Shown piece after piece: positions 1 through 5,794 of a DNA stretch of 8,257 nucleotides. Both the position numbers and the translations under genes were made by a program. The stretch is from DATBMY01 sp036554605 (lineage in GTDB: Bacteria; Acidobacteriota; Blastocatellia; UBA7656). Below the pieces are notes generated by a model. It made no database searches and was not told where the DNA came from. It worked only from the letters and a program-made list of their open reading frames with translations. The DNA lies in NCBI GenBank assembly GCA_036554605.1, contig DATBMY010000475.1, forward strand, positions 1 to 8,257, in the 5' to 3' direction. Every line of letters begins with the position of its first letter. Position 1 is the first letter of the stretch.

Positions 1-1
1 A

Positions 2-424
2 GCGGAATTGATGGACTGGCATGTGGGCGCGCACGCTTCTACGTTTGGCGGCAATCCCGTTGCCATTGCGGCGGCCATGAAGACGCTGGAGCTTGTTGAA
101 AACGGCGCGATGCAAAACGCGGCACAGATCGGCGAGTACATGATGGAGCGGCTTCGCGACATGCAAAACAAGCACGAAGTAATCGCTCAGGTCCGCGGCC
201 TCGGGCTGATGATCGGAATAGAGATTTCGCGCGATAAAGAGATGACCGAGCCGGACGGTAAGCTGCGAGATCAGATCGTGGTTGAGTGCTTCGGTCGCGG
301 CCTTGTTTTGCAAGGCGCGGGCGAATCGGCAATACGCTTTTCGCCGCCTCTAATAATTGACCGCGAGCAGGCCGACTTCGCGCTCGATGTTTTGGACGCA
401 TCTATCGAACAGAGCTTGAAGTAG
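2..424 (+). CDS. Class III (PLP-dependent) aminotransferase, C-terminal part (5' end outside window)
   Basis: The reading frame is open from the left edge (first full codon at base 2) to TAG at 422-424, giving about 140 residues of the C-terminal part of a fold-type I, class III aminotransferase. The motif HASTFGGNPV near the beginning is the family signature; its Thr binds the PLP phosphate of the partner subunit in the dimer. It is followed by the small-domain pattern VRGLGLMIGIEI and, near the end, IRFSPPLIID, both usual in this class. The PLP lysine and the N-terminal two thirds lie outside the window. The family includes 4-aminobutyrate, acetylornithine, ornithine and lysine aminotransferases, and the C-terminal part alone does not settle the substrate. 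The surroundings do not help, because the next gene is convergent and unrelated. The gene ends 27 bases before a strong hairpin terminator. The family call is secure; the substrate is unknown. Confidence 0.9.
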   Translation, partial: AELMDWHVGAHASTFGGNPVAIAAAMKTLELVENGAMQNAAQIGEYMMERLRDMQNKHEVIAQVRGLGLMIGIEISRDKEMTEPDGKLRDQIVVECFGRGLVLQGAGESAIRFSPPLIIDREQADFALDVLDASIEQSLK

Positions 425-450
425 CGACGCTCGCCATCGGTTAAGCATCG

Positions 451-484
451 AAGGCCGGGAAGGTAATAAAACTTTCCCGGCCTT
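451..484. terminator. Bidirectional intrinsic terminator between convergent genes
   Basis: AAGGCCGGGAAGGT (451-464) pairs with ACTTTCCCGGCCTT (471-484). This is a 14-bp stem with one G-T wobble and a six-base AATAAA loop. A/T bases flank the GC core on both sides, so it can act for the aminotransferase gene on the + strand and for doxX on the - strand. It lies in the 70-base gap between their stop codons. The T tract is short, so termination strength is uncertain. Confidence 0.75.
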
Positions 485-494
485 TGCATTCGAT

Positions 495-899
495 CTACCG
501 GCGATGGCGGCGCCACCTCTCGATTGCCAGCGGGCCCGCGCCGTGCGCCGCAATGTAGAGGAAAAGAAAACAGTAGAGCACGGCCTTTTCGCCGTTGTTC
601 GCCTCCGTAACCGGATGCCATCCCTCCGCCGTGTTCTTGTGATGCACCATGAAATAAGCCACAGCCATCTGCCCGCTCGCTATAAAAGCCGCATAGGCGG
701 TAAAGAGCCCGAGCGCGATCAATAACCCGGTGACAAGCTCGATTATGCCCGCGAACCATGGCAAGCTGCCGACCTGCGCTACTCTACCGCCGAACCATCC
801 CAATAGCTTTTGCAGGCCGTGCGATGCGAATAACAAGCCCGCGATTATTCGCAGGAAGGCATAAAAATAGGGCGAGTACTTCCCGAGAAAACGTTGCAT
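495..899 (-). CDS. DoxX family integral membrane protein
   Basis: This is a 134-residue, strongly hydrophobic protein with about four predicted transmembrane helices (roughly residues 11-30, 46-66, 67-86 and 105-123) and a basic C-terminus ending RWRRHRR. The first helix region carries RIIAGLLFASHGLQKL, typical of DoxX/DoxD-like proteins (the G-x-QK motif after helix 1). The length is normal for the family. DoxX proteins are inner-membrane proteins, some linked to thiosulfate:quinone oxidoreductase and others to redox or oxidative-stress complexes; the role of this one cannot be read from sequence. ATG at 899-897 is chosen over an in-frame TTG one codon upstream (902-900). A GGAGG (913-909, minus strand) precedes both and leaves nine bases to the ATG. 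The gene lies downstream of the YmdB-like gene on the same strand, 117 bases away, with a palindrome in between, so co-transcription is possible but unproven. Confidence 0.88.
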   Translation of the reverse strand: MQRFLGKYSPYFYAFLRIIAGLLFASHGLQKLLGWFGGRVAQVGSLPWFAGIIELVTGLLIALGLFTAYAAFIASGQMAVAYFMVHHKNTAEGWHPVTEANNGEKAVLYCFLFLYIAAHGAGPLAIERWRRHRR

Positions 900-928
900 C
901 AAATGTCTCCTCCGTTTGCGCCAAACAC

Positions 929-948
929 CCGCCCGCGGTAGCGGGCGG
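929..948. repeat. REP-like palindrome (copy 1)
   Basis: CCGCCCGC (929-936) and GCGGGCGG (941-948) form a perfect 8-bp stem with a GGTA loop, in the gap between the YmdB-like gene and doxX. It shares the exact 12-mer GCGGTAGCGGGC with the second palindrome (935-946 here, 2934-2945 there). There is no T tract, so it is not a convincing intrinsic terminator, although it could stabilise mRNA ends. Confidence 0.55.
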
Positions 949-1016
949 TACTGACATGATCGCGCGCTGGCGATCCACTTCTTTGTGTGTCGACCAGACT
1001 GCCGGCGGGTTGCGAT

Positions 1017-1796
1017 CTATGATCTTACGTCGAGACGCTCGATGTTGATCGCCTTGCCCGTCTTCTCGTCTATCTCGATGACGACGCCGCGTAGCTGCGC
1101 GCCGTTGGTTGCCGTCTCGTAGCGCACCGGCATGCCTCTTATGAAGCGATTGATGACGAGCTGAGACTCTACCCCGATGATGCTCTCATAAGGCCCGGTC
1201 ATCCCGAGATCGGTTATATAGGCCGTGCCTCCCGGAAACACCTGCTCGTCGGCCGTCTGGACGTGCGTGTGCGTGCCGACAACAGCCGAGACTCGCCCGT
1301 CGAGATAACGGCCGACCGCCTGCTTTTCAGAAGTCGCTTCGGCATGGTGGTCGACTATTATGACCGACGCGCGGTTGCCTATTTCGGATAGCAAACGGTC
1401 GGCTGTCCTGAACGGGCAATCGCTGGGAGGCATGAAGATTCGTCCCTGAATATTTATCACCGCGACCTGCGTGCCCGCCCCCGTAGAGCCGATCCAGCAC
1501 CCGCGGCCGGGCGTGTCGGGCGCATAATTTGCCGGCCTGAGCAGCCGGGGCTCGTTTTCAATGTACTTTATAACTTCCTTCTTATCGTATATATGATTGC
1601 CGGAAGTCATAACGTCGACACCGGCCGCAAGCAGCTCATCGCCCACACGCGGCACGACGCCCGCTCCCTCGGCCGCATTTTCGACGTTCGCCACTACGAA
1701 CTCAGCTTCATACTCTTGCTTCAACCCCCGCAGGTTTTCACACAGAATCTTCCGGCCGGGCTTGCCGACCACGTCCCCGATTATGATGACCTTCAT
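1017..1796 (-). CDS. ymdB: YmdB-family metallophosphoesterase (TIGR00282 type)
   Basis: This 259-residue protein matches the full length of the YmdB family, whose Bacillus subtilis member is a di-metal phosphodiesterase acting on cyclic nucleotides (2',3'-cAMP is the known in vitro substrate) and affecting biofilm and colony development. The metal and catalytic residues are all visible: Asp8 in IIGDVVGKPGR, Glu39-Asn40 in NVENAAEG, Asn67 and His68 in SGNHIYDK, His150 in IIVDHHAEATSEK, and His176 and His178 in GTHTHVQTADE. A family-typical ITDLGMTGP follows. The start ATG (1796-1794) has GGGGGT a few bases upstream. There is no signal peptide, so the protein is cytoplasmic. It is divergent from the peptidoglycan-binding gene and upstream of doxX. 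The enzyme call is firm; the physiological substrate in this organism is not known. Confidence 0.95.
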   Translation of the reverse strand: MKVIIIGDVVGKPGRKILCENLRGLKQEYEAEFVVANVENAAEGAGVVPRVGDELLAAGVDVMTSGNHIYDKKEVIKYIENEPRLLRPANYAPDTPGRGCWIGSTGAGTQVAVINIQGRIFMPPSDCPFRTADRLLSEIGNRASVIIVDHHAEATSEKQAVGRYLDGRVSAVVGTHTHVQTADEQVFPGGTAYITDLGMTGPYESIIGVESQLVINRFIRGMPVRYETATNGAQLRGVVIEIDEKTGKAINIERLDVRS

Positions 1797-1898
1797 TAGA
1801 CCCCCACTTTCCGAAAGTTATTAAATCATAAAAGTGCCCGCCAAGACTAACCGGGCTCCAAAGTGATCGAATTGTAATAATCTCCCCGCGCCGACCGG

Positions 1899-1907
1899 TG
1901 CTATAAT
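1899..1907 (+). promoter_or_regulatory. Extended -10 promoter for the peptidoglycan-binding protein gene
   Basis: TGCTATAAT is a perfect extended -10 element (TG at 1899-1900, TATAAT at 1902-1907). No good -35 box lies 16-18 bases upstream, which an extended -10 tolerates. Transcription would start near 1914 and give a leader of about 45 nt to the ATG at 1958. Confidence 0.5.
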
Positions 1908-1957
1908 CCCCCCCACGCAGGGTTATTATTTTGGAGCAGAAGCGGAAGCATTCGATT

Positions 1958-2503
1958 ATGAGACGAAAGCTCATCTGTATAATCAGCCTCGCGCTCGCCA
2001 TCGCGCTCGGCGGCGGCGACGCGCTGGCAGCCAAGCGGACGCGCTCAGCAAAGAAAACGCCGCGCGCCGCCGTGAAAAAGAAGCAGAATAAACCGAGCCG
2101 CACGGTCAAGCGCGGCAAGAACGTCGCCCGAAGCAGCAAGCGTCGCGGCGGCAATCGAGGTCGCGCGGTCGCGCGGTCGCGGCGCAGGAGCGCGCCGGTC
2201 GCGGCCGAGCAGGTCGCGACAACTCCAAGGGTTGTCCAGACCGGCATACCCGCGGAACGTGTGACCGAGATTCAAAACTCTCTGATAAAGCTCGGGTATC
2301 TGGAAGGCCCGGCCTCCGGCCAGTACGACGGGATGACTGTTCAGGCCATGAAGCAATTTCAAAATGAGAACAAGCTGCCGGATACCGGCCTGCCTTCGGC
2401 ACATACGCTAAAGCGGCTCGGGGTCTCAAAGCGCAGCAACGACGGGTACGCCGTCCCTGTAAAGAATCTGAGCGAAGGCGGCAAGAAGAACCGCGACGGA
2501 TAG
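1958..2503 (+). CDS. Secreted basic protein with C-terminal peptidoglycan-binding domain
   Basis: This 181-residue protein has three parts. Residues 1-24 are a signal peptide: MRRK, then a hydrophobic stretch, then ALA before the probable cleavage site. Residues 25 to about 80 are a Lys/Arg/Ala-rich low-complexity segment with a strong positive charge. Residues about 98-155 match the peptidoglycan-binding type 1 fold (three-helix): VTEIQNSLIKLGYLEGPASG, then YDGMTVQAMKQFQ and the TG-x-P-x-x-TL-x-x-LG pattern. A charged tail follows. No catalytic domain is present, so the protein probably binds murein without cutting it; the basic segment could contact anionic polymers. ATG at 1958 places the signal peptide at the N-terminus with GGAAG nine bases upstream. 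A TTG at 1931, in frame and preceded by AGGG, would add nine residues to the n-region and cannot be excluded. The basic segment is encoded by short GGTCGCGC repeats near 2159-2176. The gene is monocistronic or first in its unit. Confidence 0.82.
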   Translation: MRRKLICIISLALAIALGGGDALAAKRTRSAKKTPRAAVKKKQNKPSRTVKRGKNVARSSKRRGGNRGRAVARSRRRSAPVAAEQVATTPRVVQTGIPAERVTEIQNSLIKLGYLEGPASGQYDGMTVQAMKQFQNENKLPDTGLPSAHTLKRLGVSKRSNDGYAVPVKNLSEGGKKNRDG

Positions 2504-2538
2504 CACGATTCGCGCTTTCTTCATTTGAAACTGCTCGC

Positions 2539-2544
2539 TATAAT
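2539..2544 (+). promoter_or_regulatory. -10 box upstream of the 69-residue protein gene
   Basis: A perfect TATAAT sits in the gap after the peptidoglycan-binding gene. The -35 region at the right distance (TTTCTT, 2516-2521, 17-base spacer) is weak. A start near 2551 would give a leader of about 90 nt that contains a weak 5-bp hairpin (2562-2566 with 2574-2578). It suggests the downstream gene has its own transcription. Confidence 0.4.
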
Positions 2545-2643
2545 AAGGGACGAATTCAGCAACCGTCAAAGAAACGGTCTCATGTTGTATAGAGATGGCC
2601 TCACCTCTATTCAACGGAACTTAAAACAAAGGTTGTATCTGCA

Positions 2644-2853
2644 ATGCCAGAGGATTATTTCAAAGAGCGCCTCCACGCCCAGGAACGGGAGATAGAATCG
2701 TTGCGCGCCATCTTCGAGGCAGCCCGCGAGCGGGGCAATAAGAAGCTTATGGGGATTTCTCGCAAGCGTCTCGAGATGGCAATGAGCATCCGAGAAATGT
2801 ACGCGCGGATGCTTAGCCGCGAGCGCGAGCAGGTCTTTGAACAAAGGGCTTGA
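2644..2853 (+). CDS. Small charged helical protein of unknown function
   Basis: This is a 69-residue protein that I do not recognise. It is rich in Glu, Arg and Lys, has no Cys, Pro only at residue 2, no signal peptide and no membrane segment. Almost the whole sequence should be helical, with hydrophobic residues (Leu, Ile, Met) at roughly 3-4 spacing (for example ESLRAIFEAARERG and MSIREMYARMLSRE), suggesting an amphipathic helical hairpin or short coiled coil broken at the Gly near residue 31. AAAGG at 2628-2632 is 11 bases before the ATG, a slightly long but usable ribosome binding site. A TATAAT lies about 100 bases upstream. The gene follows the peptidoglycan-binding gene by 140 bases and converges on btuB. 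Coding is supported by a clean start, a ribosome binding site, a promoter and a protein-like composition; the function is open. Confidence 0.65.
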   Translation: MPEDYFKERLHAQEREIESLRAIFEAARERGNKKLMGISRKRLEMAMSIREMYARMLSREREQVFEQRA

Positions 2854-2918
2854 TCGTTTGCGGCGACCGATGAATCACGCCGGTCCTGACAACAAAGCAG
2901 TGCTAAGGCAGGCAAGCT

Positions 2919-2946
2919 TGCCCGCTACCGCGAGCGGTAGCGGGCA
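2919..2946. repeat. REP-like palindrome (copy 2)
   Basis: TGCCCGCTACCG (2919-2930) and CGGTAGCGGGCA (2935-2946) form a perfect 12-bp stem with a CGAG tetraloop, in the gap between the convergent 69-residue gene and btuB. It shares the 12-mer GCGGTAGCGGGC with the palindrome at 929-948. It may end transcripts or protect 3' ends from both sides, but no T tract follows directly. Confidence 0.65.
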
Positions 2947-2979
2947 GCAGATTCGCCCAGTGGCAAAGCCGCTTTTTGC

Positions 2980-5337
2980 TCAATCGTCTCCCCCGACTCT
3001 CAGTCTCAATCCCGCGCTGAAGTTGAGCCGGTAAGCTGGGAAGCCGAGTACCTCCTGGTAATCCTGATTGAGCAGGTTCTCTACCCTCGTGAATGCGGTC
3101 ACCCAGCGATTGAACCGGTAAGAGCCCGCGAAATTCACCTTCGCATACCCGTTATTAATAATAGGCCGTCCCGATGTATCCAGCCTCGCGAAGGTCACCG
3201 GGTCGATATCGCGCCTGCGGCCTACAAAAGAAGAGTCGAGCGAAAGGTCGAACCGCTCGCCGACCCAGACGACTTCGGCTGAGCCCGAATGGCGCGGCCT
3301 TCTTACCAGCGAGAAGCCTACCTCGGGATTAAGCAACCCGCCGGCGCGCTCGACCCGCGTGCGTAAGAACGTATAACTGCCCCCGACGCGCAGCCGCGAC
3401 GAAGGGCGCGCGACCGCCGTCAACTCGATGCCACGGGCTGAGGCCTTATCGAGGTTGATAGTGTTCGTTAGACGACCGTCCGGCAATCTGATCGGGCCAA
3501 ATGTGACAGGGTCGGTCCTGAATACGATCAAGTCCCTGAAGCGATTATCAAAATAGGTAAACTCGAACGCAGCCCTGCGATCTAGCATCTCCTGCGACAG
3601 CCCCAGGTCAAAGCTTCGCGCGCGCTCGGGGTCGAGCAGCGGGTTGCCGAGAAAGAAGAAGCTTGGACTGAATGCTTCATCAAGCGTTGGCTCCTTGATC
3701 CCCGTTCCGAAGCTCGCTCGCAGTCTCGTGGCGCCGAATCGCGAGCCGGACGCGGGATTGCGAAGCAGGTATGCCGCTGCCAGCTTCGGGTTAACCTTTG
3801 TCCCGAACCCTACGTCGCCTGATGGCGCGGGCGAGCCGAGCGCTTCGAGAGTCGCTCGCAGGTCTTCCGGCACATCGGCGCTATTATGTTCGAGGCGAAT
3901 GCCGGCCGTGATGAATAAACGCTCTCGCACCGCCGATTGATGCTGAACGTATAGCCCGATGTTTCTTCTGTCGGGCGAGACACGGCTGAAGCCGTCTTCC
4001 AATATGGCCGCCTCGCGCTCGAAGTCTAGACCGGCCGTGAGCAGATGCGAGCCTGAGAGCGCGGCTATAGTCTGGTAATGAATGCCGGCGCGTTTTTGAT
4101 GCGTGCGAAACGTAAAGGCGAAATCGGGGAAGAACGCGCCGGGCGGGAGCGGCGGCACGTTCGCACGCGTGAGGTCTTGCGCGACGGGGTCGAAGTTTAG
4201 CGTGTCGAACTCAGAGAAGATCCCGCGCACGCTTTGATGCCATCTGGATGTCGTCTTGAAATCGAATGAGGCCGCGAGCGCAAGATCGCGGTGCTTCTGT
4301 CTTTCGTCCGGGTCGGCAAATAAGAAGGCCGTAGGGCCGGGCGCTCCAAGCGAGCTGTTATTCCATCTGGAAGTGACGCGGAACCGAGCGTCGGGCGAGA
4401 GACTGTAGCCTATGTTTGCCGAGGCCGAACGGTTCCTGTAATCGCTATTTTGGAATCTCCCATCGGTCGTTTGAAACCCGTAGCTCCCCGAATAATCGAA
4501 ACCTCGGCCGGCCCCTGAAAGGCGCGCCCACGAGCGAAAGAAATCGAAGCTGCCGCCTTCGGTTGAAAGCTCGATCTCGGGTGTTGAAGTTGAGCCGCGC
4601 CGCGTGGCGATCTGAATGACGCTGGTCATCGCGTCCGAGCCGAAGAGCGCGCTGCGCGGGCCGCGCACTACTTCGATTCGGTCGATGTTCTCGGTTGTAA
4701 GTTGCCCGAAGTCGAATTGCCCGCCCGCCGCGTTTACCGGCACGCCGTCGATTAGAACTTTGTTGTAATCGAACTCGCCTCCACGCACCGACACGCTGGT
4801 AAACCCTCCTCGCCCCCCGCTCTGAACTACGTGCGCGCCGGGCAGAGCGCGAAGCGATTCTGATACGAGCTGGTGATTTGAGCGCAACAGGTCCTGCTCG
4901 CTTATGACCGATACGGACCCGCCGACCTCATTCAGGTGAGATTCGGTTCGCGTCGCGGTGACGACGAGGCGATCAGATAGCGCCGTGATATCAAGCCTCA
5001 GGTCGATTGTTGCGGTGCGGCCCGGCGAGACTTCTATTGACAGGTCTTCGTTTTGAGCAAAGCCGGTTGCTTCCGCCATTACAACGTACTTGCCCGCGGC
5101 AACCCCGGCAATTGAAAACTCTCCCTCGACCCCGGTTTTCGCTTCGTGTATAACATTGCCGGCCGCGTCACGGAGCGTGATGCGCGCCCGGCTGATCTTC
5201 GCGCCGTCGGGGTCCGAGACGCTCCCTTTGACCTGCCCCCGATCAATCACGCGAGCAAACGACCATGCGGTCTGCGTAGCAATTATTGAAACCGCCACGA
5301 ACGCGATAAGCGCAACCTTATTCAATTTTTTCGACAC
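2980..5337 (-). CDS. btuB: TonB-dependent vitamin B12 (cobalamin) outer-membrane receptor, BtuB-like
   Basis: This outer-membrane receptor imports B12 with energy from TonB-ExbBD. From the GTG start it has 785 residues: signal peptide (1 to about 28), a carboxypeptidase-regulatory-like beta-sandwich (about 36-115, QVKGSVSDPDGAKISRARI through GEFSIAGVAAGKYVV), a TonB-box-like DRLVVTA (122-128; E. coli BtuB has DTLVVTA), a plug domain (about 128-247, with VLIDGVPVN and EVVRGPRSALFGSDA), then a 22-strand-type barrel ending with a typical RVENLLNQDYQEV and YRLNFSAGLRLRV. The plug is close in pattern to BtuB, and a cobalamin riboswitch lies directly upstream, which is the main evidence for the substrate. 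AAAGGAG (5351-5345) is seven bases before GTG (5337) but only one base before ATG (5343), so GTG is preferred. The ATG at 5406 would lie inside the riboswitch. The length exceeds enterobacterial BtuB (about 600) mainly through the N-terminal domain. No other B12 genes are in the window. Confidence 0.88.
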   Translation of the reverse strand: MSKKLNKVALIAFVAVSIIATQTAWSFARVIDRGQVKGSVSDPDGAKISRARITLRDAAGNVIHEAKTGVEGEFSIAGVAAGKYVVMAEATGFAQNEDLSIEVSPGRTATIDLRLDITALSDRLVVTATRTESHLNEVGGSVSVISEQDLLRSNHQLVSESLRALPGAHVVQSGGRGGFTSVSVRGGEFDYNKVLIDGVPVNAAGGQFDFGQLTTENIDRIEVVRGPRSALFGSDAMTSVIQIATRRGSTSTPEIELSTEGGSFDFFRSWARLSGAGRGFDYSGSYGFQTTDGRFQNSDYRNRSASANIGYSLSPDARFRVTSRWNNSSLGAPGPTAFLFADPDERQKHRDLALAASFDFKTTSRWHQSVRGIFSEFDTLNFDPVAQDLTRANVPPLPPGAFFPDFAFTFRTHQKRAGIHYQTIAALSGSHLLTAGLDFEREAAILEDGFSRVSPDRRNIGLYVQHQSAVRERLFITAGIRLEHNSADVPEDLRATLEALGSPAPSGDVGFGTKVNPKLAAAYLLRNPASGSRFGATRLRASFGTGIKEPTLDEAFSPSFFFLGNPLLDPERARSFDLGLSQEMLDRRAAFEFTYFDNRFRDLIVFRTDPVTFGPIRLPDGRLTNTINLDKASARGIELTAVARPSSRLRVGGSYTFLRTRVERAGGLLNPEVGFSLVRRPRHSGSAEVVWVGERFDLSLDSSFVGRRRDIDPVTFARLDTSGRPIINNGYAKVNFAGSYRFNRWVTAFTRVENLLNQDYQEVLGFPAYRLNFSAGLRLRVGGDD

Positions 5338-5344
5338 TGACATT

Positions 5345-5362
5345 CTCCTTTCCGCGAAAGAG
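5345..5362 (-). promoter_or_regulatory. Candidate SD-sequestering hairpin (riboswitch expression platform)
   Basis: On the - strand, CTTTC (5360-5356) can pair with GAAAG (5352-5348) across a GCG loop, extended by one U-G pair, which masks most of the AAAGGAG ribosome binding site of btuB. The alternative stem CCGCG (5381-5377) with CGCGG (5356-5352) would break this hairpin and free the site. No terminator with a U tract is seen between aptamer and start, so control at translation is the likely mode. This is an inference from pairing only. Confidence 0.4.
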
Positions 5363-5383
5363 TTAGTCCAACAGACCGCGGCT

Positions 5384-5643
5384 CGGGTCTCCTGACTTAG
5401 CGCCATGTCGGGGGTCAGAGGTCAGAGGTCGGGGTCAGGGATTGCTGAATTTCAATTCTCAGATTTGAAATCGAGGATGCCCTGGCCCCCGGCCCCTGCC
5501 CTCCGACCCCTGCTCCTGGGCCGGCGCCTTCCCGCCTCTCGGGCAGTGGCTTGAGTGCCGGCTTCGTTGCGCATCACAGTTGCGGGACAGTGCGGGATTC
5601 TCACCCGCTTCCCTATTGGCTCCGAAAAAAATCGGAGCACCCG
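5384..5643 (-). ncRNA. Cobalamin (AdoCbl-type) riboswitch upstream of btuB
   Basis: Read on the - strand, this leader holds the conserved cobalamin aptamer elements in order. A 5' closing strand CGGGT (5643-5639) is followed by a hairpin GCTCCGA/TCGGAGC and by AATAGGGAA (5617-5609). Then comes the stem GCGGG/CCCGC around TGAGAAT (5608-5592), then CTGTCCCGCAACTGTGA. The B12-box core GCCACTG (5550-5544) is followed by GGGAAGGC (5533-5526). At the 3' end AAGTCAGGAGACC (5398-5386) carries the closing strand ACCCG (5388-5384), which pairs with the 5' CGGGT. GCGCC (5527-5523) pairs with GGCGC (5404-5400) and closes a side arm that contains a long extra hairpin (5411-5510). In this family, cobalamin binding represses the downstream gene, so B12 excess should switch off btuB. 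The element is about 260 nt against a usual 190-220, and the excess is that side arm. Confidence 0.93.
5411..5510. repeat. Long imperfect inverted repeat inside the riboswitch side arm
   Basis: Arms 5411-5440 and 5480-5510 are imperfect reverse complements: about 25 Watson-Crick pairs, two G-U pairs in the RNA, three mismatches and one bulge. The 39-base centre contains a second inverted repeat, ATTTCAA (5449-5455) with TTGAAAT (5465-5471). The left arm contains four GGTC units at 6-7 base spacing (5413, 5420, 5427, 5433), so the arms look like degenerate short tandem repeats. The composition (G/C-only arms, A/T-rich centre) differs from the surrounding aptamer. It resembles a small palindromic mobile or REP-type repeat that settled in the variable arm, but only one copy is visible here. 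Confidence 0.75.
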
Positions 5644-5685
5644 TAACGTTCATTGCTTTTAAAATAACCGGTCCGAGCAGCACGT

Positions 5686-5715
5686 AAGCTAACATGCCCG
5701 CGAGGCGGCAGTCAA
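5686..5715 (-). promoter_or_regulatory. Candidate promoter for the btuB riboswitch leader
   Basis: On the - strand TTGACT (5715-5710) is a good -35 box, followed after 18 bases by TAGCTT (5691-5686), which keeps only the most conserved -10 positions. Transcription would begin near 5679, about 36 nt before the aptamer closing stem, which is sensible for a riboswitch leader. Confidence 0.35.
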
Positions 5716-5719
5716 ATTC

Positions 5720-5749
5720 TTGCTCATCAATGTTAAGCTAATGTAGGAT
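5720..5749 (+). promoter_or_regulatory. Candidate promoter for the Ser/Thr kinase gene
   Basis: TTGCTC (5720-5725) and TAGGAT (5744-5749) are spaced 18 bases and would start transcription near 5756, about 40 nt before the ATG. Both boxes are imperfect. The site is back to back with the candidate btuB promoter, and the 8-mer TAAGCTAA occurs near both (5685-5692 and 5734-5741). Confidence 0.3.
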
Positions 5750-5794
5750 TAAGCCGCTTTACTCCGATATGCCTGTAGTAACAGGAGACCTCCG

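Noticed and set aside
271..759. 162-codon - strand frame overlapping doxX in another frame
   Set aside because: It spans the terminator and parts of two real genes, and its translation is Arg/Gly-rich without domain features; a shadow of GC-rich coding DNA.
1738..2247. 169-codon - strand frame across the ymdB/peptidoglycan-binding gap
   Set aside because: It is antisense to the basic linker of the peptidoglycan-binding gene and overlaps the start of ymdB; the Arg/Leu-rich translation comes from reading that repeat backwards.
2960..2980. Weak terminator near AAAGCCGCTTTTT before the btuB stop
   Set aside because: The stem is only about four base pairs; the larger palindrome at 2919-2946 is the better structure in this gap.
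3644..3940. 98-codon + strand frame inside btuB
   Set aside because: Antisense to a well-supported receptor gene, no ribosome binding site or recognisable domain.
5338..5406. N-terminal extension of the TonB receptor to ATG 5406
   Set aside because: It has no ribosome binding site, overlaps the conserved 3' part of the cobalamin riboswitch and would place the signal peptide internally.
5411..5440. CRISPR-like or regulatory tandem repeat from the GGTC units
   Set aside because: Units are only 6-7 bases, degenerate and without spacers; they form one arm of the long hairpin instead.
5452..5695. Two overlapping short - strand frames of 62 and 78 codons upstream of btuB
   Set aside because: They lie within the riboswitch aptamer and its hairpin arm, have low-complexity translations and are explained by the RNA structure.
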